A model generated the notes under the pieces. That model did no database searches. It was not told the origin of the DNA and worked only from the letters and a program-made list of their open reading frames with translations. This document shows, one piece after another, positions 16,875 through 25,735 of a stretch of DNA of 64,000 nt; the first letter of the stretch is position 1, and the number at the start of each line of letters is the position of its first letter. Source of the stretch: Paractinoplanes lichenicola (GTDB lineage Bacteria; Actinomycetota; Actinomycetes; Mycobacteriales; Micromonosporaceae); assembly GCF_016785085.1 (NCBI RefSeq), contig NZ_JAENHO010000018.1:142329-206328 (forward strand). Direction: 5' to 3'. The position numbers were made by a program, and so were the translations under genes.

Positions 16875-18077
16875 ATGGTTGGGGACCGGCAGCCAGCGAG
16901 CACGAGCTTGGATCACATCGGTGTCCGAGTTCGCCGTTGGCGGCTAAAGCGTAACCTCAGCCAGCGTGTGCTGGCTGACCTGGCTGGGCTGACGCAGGGG
17001 TACATCGCACAGATCGAGAGCGGACTGTCGCCGCTCGATAAGCGCAGCACGCAGCTTGTTCTCGCCAGGGCTCTGCAGGTGTCGCTAGCCGATCTGACCG
17101 GCCAGCCGTACGATCCCACGACCCTGGAGCACTCGGCAGCAACCCGTCATTTCCCGGCGCTTCGCGCAGCGATGGCCGAGTTGTCGTTCGGTGTTACAGA
17201 GCCTGCAGAGGACCCGCCCGCCGATCTTGACGCGGCCATGGCAGAGGTGACTCAGCTGCACAACGCGTGCCGGTATGACGACCTCATGGCGCGATTGCCG
17301 GGGCTGATCTTGACGCTGGGAACTGACCGCGAGAACCCGGTGATGGCCCGTCGGCTCGTGTGGGTCATGTATGCGGCGACTTTCGCGGCCAAGTACCTGG
17401 GCCACGCTGACTTGGCGATGCTCGCCGCGCAGGAGTGCCGCGCGACGGCCTTGGCGGTGTCAGATGAACCGGAATGGCTCGGCATGGCGGAGTTCGCCAT
17501 CGTCCACACCGTGCCGTCGGAGGCTCGTTCGCTCCCCTTGCGGCGGGCAGCCCAGGCGATCGACCGCCTGGACTTCGCCGCGGGCCACCGTCGCGCTGGG
17601 CAGGTCTACGGGATGCTCCACCTCAGTTCGGCAATGCTGTCCGCCGTAGACGGCAACGGCGAACGCAGTCGTGACCATCTCCAACAGGCAGCAACAACGG
17701 CTGCCCGTCTGGGAGAAGGCAACTTCGGTCAGCTGTGGTTCGGGCCGACCAACGTCGGCATCTGGCGGTACGGCGTTCTCGCTGAACTCAACGAAGGTGG
17801 CGCGGCAGTCTCCTTGCCGCCCATGGACGTCTCGCTGATCGGCTCCTCCAACCGGCAGGCGACGATGTACGCCGACCTCGGCCGCTGCTTAGCTCAAACG
17901 CGGAAGCATGACCTGGAAGCGCAGACTGCGCTCCTGAGGGCCGAGGAGATTGCGCCCCAGCGAATCCGGCTGTCGCCGCTGGTCCGGGAGACAGTCGGGT
18001 CGATGCTTCGACGTGCACGTCGTTCGGCCGGCGGCCGAGAGCTCCAAGCACTGGCCGCGCGCATCGATTCGGCGTGA
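16875..18077 (+). CDS. XRE-family regulator with TPR-like C-terminal domain
   Basis: 400 residues. The N-terminal helix-turn-helix (residues ~15-72) reads VRRWRLKRNLSQRVLADLAG then LTQGYIAQIESG. The remaining 320 residues are all-helical, TPR-like, as in the large Streptomyces XRE regulators that sense small molecules or peptides. The ATG at 16875 gives a normal N-terminus; an in-frame start further upstream would run into the divergent gene. It probably controls the flavoprotein and the metabolic cassette that follows. Confidence 0.85.
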   Translation: MVGDRQPASTSLDHIGVRVRRWRLKRNLSQRVLADLAGLTQGYIAQIESGLSPLDKRSTQLVLARALQVSLADLTGQPYDPTTLEHSAATRHFPALRAAMAELSFGVTEPAEDPPADLDAAMAEVTQLHNACRYDDLMARLPGLILTLGTDRENPVMARRLVWVMYAATFAAKYLGHADLAMLAAQECRATALAVSDEPEWLGMAEFAIVHTVPSEARSLPLRRAAQAIDRLDFAAGHRRAGQVYGMLHLSSAMLSAVDGNGERSRDHLQQAATTAARLGEGNFGQLWFGPTNVGIWRYGVLAELNEGGAAVSLPPMDVSLIGSSNRQATMYADLGRCLAQTRKHDLEAQTALLRAEEIAPQRIRLSPLVRETVGSMLRRARRSAGGRELQALAARIDSA

Positions 18078-18169
18078 TTAGAGCGGCTAATACTTTCGGC
18101 GTTGCGAGACCCTAGCGTCACACCCGTTGGCGGGAATTGATACTTCCCACTGCGATGACGGGAGGGCTC

Positions 18170-18289
18170 ATGCAGGACTGCGGGCGTCGATCCACACCAA
18201 CGGCGAGCGGGCGGTATGACCGGTTGCGAACTGGTGCTGCCGCGAGTGCGCCGGCTGGCCTCGCCATGCTCCCCGACCATCTCGGTTGA
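18170..18289 (+). CDS. Possible 39-residue peptide gene
   Basis: Starts MQDCGRRSTPTASG and ends LPDHLG. A very good ribosome site (GGGAGGG, 18160-18166 region) precedes the ATG by about four bases; an alternative ATG lies at 18155. It sits alone between the XRE regulator and the GPP34 gene on the same strand. It could be a leader or signalling peptide for the TPR-type regulator or a chance frame. No homologue is known to me. Confidence 0.35.
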   Translation: MQDCGRRSTPTASGRYDRLRTGAAASAPAGLAMLPDHLG

Positions 18290-18386
18290 GTAGTTCCTCA
18301 TGGTTGGTCAAGGGGTTTCGGTCGCTCTGCGCGACGCGATTTCCTGCCGTCAGTTCGGTCCTGATTCGAGTTGAGGTGATAGGTGC

Positions 18387-19169
18387 ATGGATCCCCAGAC
18401 CGCGTATCGCCATGATCGGCAATTGGCTGGCAATGGTGATTTTCCGATGGTGCAAGAACGTTTCAATGACCGAAGCGCGGTTCGCGGACGGCGACGAGAT
18501 TTGACGCTGTCACGCGGGGATTCGAGCGGTGGCGGTCGTCATTGGCAGTTGCTGGGTGATGACCTGTTCCGGATGGTGCACCGCAGCAGCGACGGTGCCT
18601 GCCTGCTGGACGAGCGCATGGCCGGTTTCGCGATGGCGGCCGCGCTGCTCGGCGAGCTGACTGTGGCCGGGCGTCTGACGGTGAACGCCGGCTTGGTACA
18701 CGTCTTGGACCAGCGCGCGCCTGCCGATGTTGTGGCGCACAGCGTGCTGGATCAGGTTGTTAGGGAGCGGGCTGAACACCCTGTCCGTACTTGGCTGGTC
18801 TATCTGGGTGACAGTGCCTACGTAGAGGTGGCCGGTCGGATGGCCCGTGCCGGCCACGTCGAGAAGCAACTGTCGCGGCGCTGGTGGAACCGGAAGATGC
18901 GGTATGTGCCGACGGACATGAACGCGGCTGGATGGCCGTGGGCACGGCTGACCGATGCGTTGCGGCGTAGCGAGCCGCTGCAGATGTTCGATCTGTTGCT
19001 CGGTGGGCTGGCTGTCGCCACGGACCTGCATTGCAGCGCGCTGGTCGGTGACGCCGGCCCCTTCGCCTCCGCGATCAGCTCGCAGTTGAAGGCTGCACCG
19101 GCCCCGGTCCGTGAGTTGGTCGCTCTGACCCGGGCGGCCGCGGGCGACGCCGTGATCACCCGAACCTGA
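18387..19169 (+). CDS. GOLPH3/VPS74 (GPP34)-family protein
   Basis: 260 residues from the ATG at 18387 (GAGGTG about ten bases upstream); an internal ATG at 18447 is an alternative. The GPP34 core begins around residue 55 with LGDDLFRMVHRSSDGACLLD and continues through FAMAAALLGELTVAGRLTV, the typical LAGALLAEL region. The eukaryotic relatives bind phosphatidylinositol-4-phosphate on Golgi membranes; the role of actinobacterial members is not established. Alternating hydrophobic helices suggest peripheral membrane association. It is the first gene of the permease-GNAT-methyltransferase-Mur cassette. Confidence 0.78.
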   Translation: MDPQTAYRHDRQLAGNGDFPMVQERFNDRSAVRGRRRDLTLSRGDSSGGGRHWQLLGDDLFRMVHRSSDGACLLDERMAGFAMAAALLGELTVAGRLTVNAGLVHVLDQRAPADVVAHSVLDQVVRERAEHPVRTWLVYLGDSAYVEVAGRMARAGHVEKQLSRRWWNRKMRYVPTDMNAAGWPWARLTDALRRSEPLQMFDLLLGGLAVATDLHCSALVGDAGPFASAISSQLKAAPAPVRELVALTRAAAGDAVITRT

Positions 19170-19254
19170 CACACCCACTCTTCCAAATTCATTCCTAACG
19201 GCATATGCCAGATCTAAATCTCTTCTTCTCCGGTCGATTTGGAGTACTTCCGTG

Positions 19255-20760
19255 ATGTCCTATCCCTCGCGACATGCACCGGCCAGCCCGATGGCTGCAG
19301 CCCTGGCACGTGCCCGGCTCGGAGTGTGGCCGCTGGTATGGATCGTGATGGCCGCCGCAGCCCCGCTGACAGTGGTGGCCGGGGGCGCCACTGCCGGCTT
19401 CGCAGTTACCGGCCTGACCGGTATCCCGCTGGGATATGTGGTGGTCGCGGTGATCCTGGCGGTCTTTGCGGTCGGCTACGTCGCGATGTCGCGCACGATC
19501 GTGAACGCGGGAGCGTTCTACACCTACGTCACCCGCGGTCTGGGGAAACCCGCCGGGGTCAGCGCCTCCTTCGTCGCTGTCGTCGCCTACAACGTGATGC
19601 AGACCGGCCTGTACGGCGGGTTCGGGGTTGCCGCCCACGACTTCGCCGCAGCTCATCTGGATCTGTCGGCGCCGTGGTGGACATGGGCTCTCATGTCGTG
19701 GGCGCTGATCGGTTTCCTGGGCGGGCGGCGCATCGATCTCAACGGCCGGGTCCTAGCGGTGCTCCTGATCGCCGAGATCTGTGTCGCGATCATCCTCGCC
19801 ATGGTTCAGGTCGCGCACCCGGCCGACGGGCTCGTCTCGTTCACCACCCTGTCACCGGGCAACCTGTTCACCGCCGGGCTGGGCGCCGCGCTGGCCACCG
19901 CGATCGCGGGGTTCGTCGGGTTCGAGGGCACGGCGGTGTTCAGCGAGGAATCCAAGGACCCGCAGAAGACCGTCGCCCGCGCCACCTACCTCGCCCTCGC
20001 GATCATCGGCGTGCTGTACGCGTTCTGCGCGTGGGCGATGTCAGTGGCCACCGGCCCGGACCAGATCGTCGACAAAGCCACCACAGACGGCTCACAGCTC
20101 ATCTTCAACCTGGCCGGACCCTACGTTCCCTCCGCGGTAGTCACACTCGGGCAGCTGCTGTTCGTCACCAGCTTGTTCGCCGCGTTACTGGCGTTCCACA
20201 ACACCGCCGCCCGCTACTTCTATGCCCTCGGCCGCGAAGGTGTCCTGCCGGCGGGGCTGGGCCGTACGAGCCCGAAGACCCGCGCCCCGATCGCCGGATC
20301 GCTGCTGCAAACCCTGATCGGTGCGTCGGTCATCGCCGTGTTCGTGGTCAACGGCTGGGATCCGTTCACGCAAATGTTCTTCTGGCTGACCGTACTCGGC
20401 GGAGTCGGTGTGCTGATCCTGATGACCGCCACCTCGGTCGCCGTGTGCGCCTACTTCGCCCGGCCCGCCCACCGTGACGGCGTGAACATCAGCCGCGGCA
20501 TCCTCGCACCCGCCTTCGCCGCACTCGCACTGGGCGCCGTACTGGTGGTGACGCTGGGCCAGATGCCGACCCTGCTGGGCGTGGACCCAGCCTCACCACT
20601 GCGCTGGCAACTACCCGCGATCTTCGCCGTGGCCGCCGTGCTGGGCGTGAGTTGGGCACTGATCCTCAGACAGCGTCGCCCGCAGGTGTATGAAGTGATC
20701 GGGCTCGGCGCCAACAGCGCCGCCGCCGAGCAGGCCAAACCGGTCTCGGCAGGCCGGTGA
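19255..20760 (+). CDS. APC-superfamily amino acid permease
   Basis: About 501 residues with some twelve hydrophobic helices. The first helix region contains LVWIVMAAAAPLTVVAGGA and GIPLGYVVVAVILAVFAVGY; the loop GFEGTAVFSEESKDPQKTVARATY is the highly conserved APC signature after helix 6. It is likely to import an amino acid or related amine by proton symport. GTG at 19252 and ATG at 19255 are both possible starts after GGAG at 19241. Its stop overlaps the GNAT start as GTGA, so permease and acetyltransferase are translationally coupled. Confidence 0.9.
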   Translation: MSYPSRHAPASPMAAALARARLGVWPLVWIVMAAAAPLTVVAGGATAGFAVTGLTGIPLGYVVVAVILAVFAVGYVAMSRTIVNAGAFYTYVTRGLGKPAGVSASFVAVVAYNVMQTGLYGGFGVAAHDFAAAHLDLSAPWWTWALMSWALIGFLGGRRIDLNGRVLAVLLIAEICVAIILAMVQVAHPADGLVSFTTLSPGNLFTAGLGAALATAIAGFVGFEGTAVFSEESKDPQKTVARATYLALAIIGVLYAFCAWAMSVATGPDQIVDKATTDGSQLIFNLAGPYVPSAVVTLGQLLFVTSLFAALLAFHNTAARYFYALGREGVLPAGLGRTSPKTRAPIAGSLLQTLIGASVIAVFVVNGWDPFTQMFFWLTVLGGVGVLILMTATSVAVCAYFARPAHRDGVNISRGILAPAFAALALGAVLVVTLGQMPTLLGVDPASPLRWQLPAIFAVAAVLGVSWALILRQRRPQVYEVIGLGANSAAAEQAKPVSAGR

Positions 20761-21455
20761 CCACCATGACCGTCTCGAACGCCACCATACGTTCCGCCGT
20801 CCGCGACGACGCCATAGCGATCGCCGACGTGCTCACCACAGCTTTCCTGTACGGCGACCTCGCCACCTGGCTCATCCCGCACCCCGACACCCGGGCACGG
20901 GTCTACCGCCCGTACTTCGCTCTGCTCACCGAGCAAGCCCTGGACCACGGCCAGATCGACATCACCTACGACCCCGACGTGGGCGTCACCGCGGTCGCCC
21001 TCTGGTACCCGATCGCGGACAGACCCGTTCCTGCACCAGATGGCTATCAAACCCGCCTCGCCCAGATCACCGGTGAGTACCTGCACCGCTTCACCGCCCT
21101 CGACCAGGCAACACACCGTCACCACCCCTACACCGATTGGCACCACTACCTCGGACATCTCGCGGTCCGCCCCGACTTTCAACGCCGAGGTCTGGGCGGC
21201 GGCCTGCTGCGCCATCACCACCGTGAACTCGATCGCACTGGCACTGCGGCGTACCTGGAGGCCACCGGCTCGGACAACAGCCGCCTGTACGCGCAGTTCG
21301 GCTACCAACCCTGCGCCACCTACCACGTCACTCCCGCCGGCCCAGCCCTGTTCCCGATGTGGCGGCCTGCCCGGCTCGCGACGCCACAGCGCCACAAAGC
21401 CGGCCGATCTGAAGCGACGACTCCCTTTGCACAGCAGCCGTCCAGGCCAACCTGA
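20757..21455 (+). CDS. GNAT-family N-acetyltransferase
   Basis: 232 residues from a GTG overlapping the permease stop. The acetyl-CoA site is seen as LGHLAVRPDFQRRGLGGGLLRHH (motif A, R/Q-x-x-G-x-G/A), followed by YLEATGSDNSRLYAQFGYQ. The N-terminal half matches actinobacterial GNATs that modify small amines or toxins. Its substrate is unknown; coupling to an amino acid permease suggests it may act on what the permease brings in. Confidence 0.85.
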   Translation: MTTMTVSNATIRSAVRDDAIAIADVLTTAFLYGDLATWLIPHPDTRARVYRPYFALLTEQALDHGQIDITYDPDVGVTAVALWYPIADRPVPAPDGYQTRLAQITGEYLHRFTALDQATHRHHPYTDWHHYLGHLAVRPDFQRRGLGGGLLRHHHRELDRTGTAAYLEATGSDNSRLYAQFGYQPCATYHVTPAGPALFPMWRPARLATPQRHKAGRSEATTPFAQQPSRPT

Positions 21456-21476
21456 GCTGTTCGAGACGAAGCCATC

Positions 21477-22469
21477 ATGACCGCACCGGATTCGAAAGTT
21501 CCCACCGTGACCCCCGACCAGGCGCCGCCCGAGGCGGAAATCAAGCGGTTCGACCCGACCCAGGCGACACCCGCACGCCGCTACAACGCTCTGCTCGGCG
21601 GCAAAGACAACTTCGCTGCTGATCGCGTCGCCGCCTCCGGCATCCGCAATGCCTTCCCGGACGCGCACATCGCCGCTGCGGAGAACCGCCGGTTCGTCTT
21701 GCGGATGGTGCGTCACCTCGCCCACGACCACGGTGTCCGGCAGTTCCTCGACCTCGGCTGCGGTCTGCCCGCCCGCGTCGACGTGCACGATGTTGCCCAA
21801 GAAGTGCATCCCGACGCCCGGATCGTCTACGTGGACAACGATCCCCTGGTCGCCGTCCATGCTCGAGCACTCATGCAAGGCGGCCCCCAAGGCCGTACCG
21901 AGTTTCTGGTCGGCGACCTATGCGAGCCGGACTCGATCCTCGCGCACCCCGCTCTACGGGCCACCTTCGACCCCGGCGAGCCGGTCGCCGTTCTGGTCAT
22001 GGCGGTACTGCACTTCATCCCTGACACCGCGCAGCCCCACATAGCGATCCACACCCTTCTGGAGGGGTTACCGGCCGCAAGCTACCTGGCCATCTCCCAC
22101 GGCACCGCCGAGCTGCTCCCCACTGCGATCCGGGACCAACTGCGGGTTGTTGCCAAGGATGCCGCTCAAGGAACGCTCGTTTCCCGCACTCGCGAACAGG
22201 TTGCCGCGTTCGCCGATGGGCTCGACCTGATAGGGCCTGGTGTCACTCCGATCGTGGACTGGCTGCCCGATCTCGATCCACAGCCGACCAGCACACCCGA
22301 ACAAGCACCCTGCTACGGGCTACTCGCGCGCACCTCGGCTGAGGCCGTCAGCTCCGCGTGCCCCGCAGCACAGCGAGTTCGCGCATGCGCTTTCCCCACC
22401 GCCATGTCAAAAGTTGGACGATCACCGGCCATCGCGCCGGCCGTCGATAAATCCCATCCGGTTCCATGA
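21477..22469 (+). CDS. SAV2177-family (DUF574) SAM-dependent methyltransferase
   Basis: 330 residues. The signature ARRYNALLGGKDNFAADR near residue 35 identifies the SAV2177 family, abundant in Streptomyces and relatives, often near XRE regulators. The SAM-binding motif is QFLDLGCGLPA, followed by VYVDNDPLVAVHARAL and the VMAVLHFIPD motif. The C-terminal 40 residues are polar and Ala-rich, beyond the usual domain end. Substrates are unknown in this family. Confidence 0.88.
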   Translation: MTAPDSKVPTVTPDQAPPEAEIKRFDPTQATPARRYNALLGGKDNFAADRVAASGIRNAFPDAHIAAAENRRFVLRMVRHLAHDHGVRQFLDLGCGLPARVDVHDVAQEVHPDARIVYVDNDPLVAVHARALMQGGPQGRTEFLVGDLCEPDSILAHPALRATFDPGEPVAVLVMAVLHFIPDTAQPHIAIHTLLEGLPAASYLAISHGTAELLPTAIRDQLRVVAKDAAQGTLVSRTREQVAAFADGLDLIGPGVTPIVDWLPDLDPQPTSTPEQAPCYGLLARTSAEAVSSACPAAQRVRACAFPTAMSKVGRSPAIAPAVDKSHPVP

Positions 22470-22481
22470 GAGGACAAGGCA

Positions 22482-23921
22482 ATGGGTGACACTGTCACTG
22501 CCAATCCGACCCTCAATGCGTACGCCGGTCCCATCGATCTGAGCCGTCCTCATTTCGTCGGGGTCGGCGGGTCGGCGATGTCCGGTCTGGCGCAGCTGTG
22601 TGCGGCCCGGGGCTCCGACGTCAGCGGCACCGATGCCGTCGACTCGCCCCGGCTGTCGGCGCTGCGGGAGGCCGGCTGCTCGGTGAAGGTCGGGCATGAT
22701 GCGGCCGCGATCGACGGCGCGTCCTGCGTGATTTACACGTCGGTTGCGGGCGAAGCCCCGGAGACCGCGGCGGCGCGCCAGCGGGGCATCCCTGTCGTGC
22801 ACCGCATGCAAGTCGTTCAACATCTCGCGCACGGCCGGGAGTTGGTGGCGGTCGCGGGCACGCACGGCAAGTCCACCACCACAGGCATGCTCGTGGCAGC
22901 GCTGCGTCAACTCGGGCAGGATCCGTCGTTCCTGGTGGGGGCGGACCTGACCGAGCCGGGTACGGGCACGCACAGCGGCGGCGGGGACCTGTTCGTGGCG
23001 GAGGCCGACGAGTCCGACCGGGCGTTCCATTTCCTGACTCCGGCGGCGGCCGTGGTGACCACGATCGCTTTCGACCATCCGGAGAACTACACCGGCCTCG
23101 ACGACCACATCGACGCCTACCTCCGGTTCGCCAGCGGGATCCGCGCCGTGGGTGTGCTGGTCGTCAACGCGGACGACCAGGGCTGCCGGGACTTGACGCG
23201 CCGGGTACGGGTGCTGCGCCCGGACCTGCGGGTGGTCACGTTCGGCCGGTCCGCGACGGCCGCGGTGCGGTTGGAGAACATCAGCCGCCAGGGCTGGAGC
23301 AGCCAGGTCACCGTGGCGGTCGCCGATGCGGGCCGGTGCGTGATCCGGCTGGCCAGCCCGTCGGCGCAGCACGCCCAGGATGCGGTCGCCGCGCTGGCGC
23401 TGCTGGTCGCGCTCGGCCACCCGCCGGTGTCGGCCGCCGAGGCGGTCTCGGCGTTCGCCGGGGTCCGTCGCCGGTTCACCCGCGTCGGTCAGATGGCCGG
23501 GGTCACGGTGATCGACTGCCACGCCGACCACCACAACGAGATCGCCGCCGACCTGTCCTCCGCCCGCGCGGTGGCCGGGGACGGACGGGTGATCGCGGTG
23601 GTGCAACCGTCCGGCTACGCCCGCGTGCAGGTCTTCGGCGCGGACATCGGTGCAGCCCTCGCAGCCGGCGCCGACTGCACGATCATGCTCGACGTCGCCG
23701 GCGCGGCACCGATCGCCGGGGTCACCCGTTCGATCGTCGGTGACGCCGTGATCATGGCCGGGGCCAGCGTACGGTTCGCCACGCACGAACAGGTACCTGC
23801 TCTGGTCTCGGCCATGGCCGGTCCGGGCGACGTGGTGGTCCTGCTCGGTGTCGGCAATGTCGGCACGCTCGCTGCTCCGATCATTGCCGCGGTGGGCGCG
23901 ACCGTCGAGGTGCCCGTCTAG
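22482..23921 (+). CDS. MurC-like Mur ligase, divergent
   Basis: 479 residues with the MurC/Mpl domain order: N-terminal HFVGVGGSAMSGLAQL, ATP P-loop AGTHGKSTTTGML near residue 125, EADESDRAFHFLTP, FDHPENY, and a C-terminal Rossmann-like domain. Housekeeping MurC adds L-Ala to UDP-MurNAc. Here the conserved C-terminal DDYxHHPTE segment is DCHADHHNE instead, so substrate contacts differ. With MurF convergent on the other side of a shared terminator, it looks like a cell-wall precursor variant or a small-molecule ligase recruited from the Mur family. AGAGGA precedes the ATG. Confidence 0.85.
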   Translation: MGDTVTANPTLNAYAGPIDLSRPHFVGVGGSAMSGLAQLCAARGSDVSGTDAVDSPRLSALREAGCSVKVGHDAAAIDGASCVIYTSVAGEAPETAAARQRGIPVVHRMQVVQHLAHGRELVAVAGTHGKSTTTGMLVAALRQLGQDPSFLVGADLTEPGTGTHSGGGDLFVAEADESDRAFHFLTPAAAVVTTIAFDHPENYTGLDDHIDAYLRFASGIRAVGVLVVNADDQGCRDLTRRVRVLRPDLRVVTFGRSATAAVRLENISRQGWSSQVTVAVADAGRCVIRLASPSAQHAQDAVAALALLVALGHPPVSAAEAVSAFAGVRRRFTRVGQMAGVTVIDCHADHHNEIAADLSSARAVAGDGRVIAVVQPSGYARVQVFGADIGAALAAGADCTIMLDVAGAAPIAGVTRSIVGDAVIMAGASVRFATHEQVPALVSAMAGPGDVVVLLGVGNVGTLAAPIIAAVGATVEVPV

Positions 23922-23948
23922 AAGATTTGTCCGTCGTGTACGGAGGTC

Positions 23949-23980
23949 AGCAGGGGGCGCCGAAACTGGCGTCCCCTGCT
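23949..23980. terminator. Shared bidirectional terminator between MurC-like and MurF genes
   Basis: AGCAGGGG...CGCC / GGCG...CCCCTGCT stem with loop GAAACT and one G-T pair, followed on the plus strand by TTGTCT. It lies exactly between the convergent stops. Confidence 0.82.
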
Positions 23981-24000
23981 TTGTCTCGTCGCCGGATCGG

Positions 24001-25386
24001 CTACCGGGATACCCCGGCAGCCAGGTCATCAGCGACCGGCATCAGTCCTACAGCGTTGGACGCCTTGAACAGCACCACCTCACCCGGCCGTACGTGTTGG
24101 GCAACCAGCTCGGCCGCCGCGTCCTTGTCGGCCGCGTGCACCACAGCGACCCCCGCCTCGGCCGTGGCCGCTCCCAGCCGTACGGCATCTTCGTTACCTA
24201 CCGTGATCAGCAGGGCAGGCCGTAGTTTGCCGACGGCCCGGCCGACTTCGATGTGGTCGTCGGCGGAGGTGTCACCCAGCTCGTTCATCTGCCCCAGCAC
24301 GACCACCATGCGCCGCCCGGCGGCGATGGTCTGCAACGACTTCAGCGCGGCGATCACCGATACCGGGCTGGCGTTGTAGGCGTCGTTGATGACCGTCACC
24401 CCGGCCGGGTTCTCGGACACCTGCATCCGGCCCTGCGACACCGGCTCAGCGTCGTTGAGTGCCTGTGCCACCAGCGGGAGATCATCGGTGAAGTGCAACG
24501 CTGCCGCAGCCGTGGCCAGGGCGTTGGAGACCAGGTGCTCGCCGTGCAGGCGCAGACTCACCCGGGCCGTACCGTGCGGAGTGACCAGCGTGAAGGCCGG
24601 TCTGCCGGCTGCGTCCACGCTGACGTCCTCGGCCCGTACGGTCGCCTGTGGGCTGCGGCCGAACGTGACGACCCGCGCGACGGTCCGGGCCGCCATCGCC
24701 GCAACCATCGGGTCGTCGGCGTTGAGAACAGCCGTCCCATCAGCGGGCAAAGACTCGACCAGCTCGCCCTTGGCTTGAGCGATAGCTTCACGGCTGCCGA
24801 ACTCGCCCAGATGCGCGGTGCCGACGCTCAGCACGACACCGACCTGTGGACGCACCACGGAGGTGAGGTAAGCGATGTCTCCGACGTGCCGGGCGCCCAT
24901 CTCGAGGACGAGGAATCGTGCGTCCGGGGTCAAGCGGGAGACGTTCTCCGGCATGCCGACCTCGCTGTTGCGATTGCCGGGCGGCGCGGTGGTGGGACCG
25001 AACTGGGAGAGCACCTGACCGACGAGGTCCTTGGTGGTGGTCTTACCAACCGAACCGGTGATGCCGACGACGCCGAGCCCGGGAAGCCTGCGTACGAGGG
25101 CTTTTGCGAGCCGCCCGTAAGCAGCTTGCACGTCGGAGACCACGATCGCCGGTACGCCGAGCGGACGCGCGGCCAGAACCGCGACGGCACCAGCCTCGAT
25201 CGCCTGATCGGCGAAGTCGTGCCCGTCGACACGCGCCCCAGCCAACGCCACGAACAGGCTGCCCAGCTCAACATGCCGCGAGTCGAAAGTGACCAGCCCG
25301 GTCACAAGCGTGTCCGAGGAACCGTCGTGCAAGGTCCCACTAACGTCGGCCGCAAGCTCGGCCAGAGTCAAAGGCAACACCGACAA
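24001..25386 (-). CDS. murF: UDP-MurNAc-tripeptide--D-Ala-D-Ala ligase (MurF)
   Basis: 461 residues, normal length. N-terminal Mur domain with VTFDSRHVELGSLFVAL, ATP P-loop GITGSVGKTTTKD near residue 112, then FLVLEMGARHVGDI, LNADDPMV and the C-terminal VINDAYNASPVS(V/M) motif specific to MurF. The enzyme completes the cytoplasmic pentapeptide precursor. This is almost certainly a second copy: the housekeeping gene normally lies in the dcw cluster. MurF paralogues are known in some actinomycete glycopeptide-resistance clusters, but no vanHAX genes are nearby. Confidence 0.92.
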   Translation of the reverse strand: MSVLPLTLAELAADVSGTLHDGSSDTLVTGLVTFDSRHVELGSLFVALAGARVDGHDFADQAIEAGAVAVLAARPLGVPAIVVSDVQAAYGRLAKALVRRLPGLGVVGITGSVGKTTTKDLVGQVLSQFGPTTAPPGNRNSEVGMPENVSRLTPDARFLVLEMGARHVGDIAYLTSVVRPQVGVVLSVGTAHLGEFGSREAIAQAKGELVESLPADGTAVLNADDPMVAAMAARTVARVVTFGRSPQATVRAEDVSVDAAGRPAFTLVTPHGTARVSLRLHGEHLVSNALATAAAALHFTDDLPLVAQALNDAEPVSQGRMQVSENPAGVTVINDAYNASPVSVIAALKSLQTIAAGRRMVVVLGQMNELGDTSADDHIEVGRAVGKLRPALLITVGNEDAVRLGAATAEAGVAVVHAADKDAAAELVAQHVRPGEVVLFKASNAVGLMPVADDLAAGVSR

Positions 25387-25735
25387 ACCCTATCGTTCCG
25401 GCGGCTGCTCGCTACGCGCCCGGCACCACCGACCATGGCAACGTTAACCGGCTCGCCAGATGGCCGGCACAACCAGCACGCTCCACCCAACCCATTTCGG
25501 GTCGCGGCGGGCGGATCGAAACCGCGATCGTTGACACCGAAGTCGCGCTGCTCCGGCTTTCGATCTGACGATCCGTACGACTGATACACCCATATTTGTC
25601 ATCGTCTTTTCGGTTGATCAGATGGACACCGGTGTTCGGGTAAGCGCTTTCCTGGCCGTATGTGTAGATGAGGTTTGATTGACGGTCGGCACGTCCGGCA
25701 CCTCGGGCGTCAGGAGCGATGATCGGAGGCGAGGG
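25387..25735. other. 349-bp divergent intergenic region
   Basis: Lies between the MurF start and the first replication-relaxation gene, both reading away from it. It is richer in A+T near 25580-25680 and must hold both promoters. The GGAGG at 25725 is the ribosome site of the plus-strand gene. No clear operator was seen. Confidence 0.5.

Noticed and set aside
19255..25386. Glycopeptide-resistance (van) cluster explanation for MurF
   Set aside because: No vanH, vanA, vanX or vanRS-like genes are present near it, so this specific assignment is not supported although a cell-wall role remains possible.
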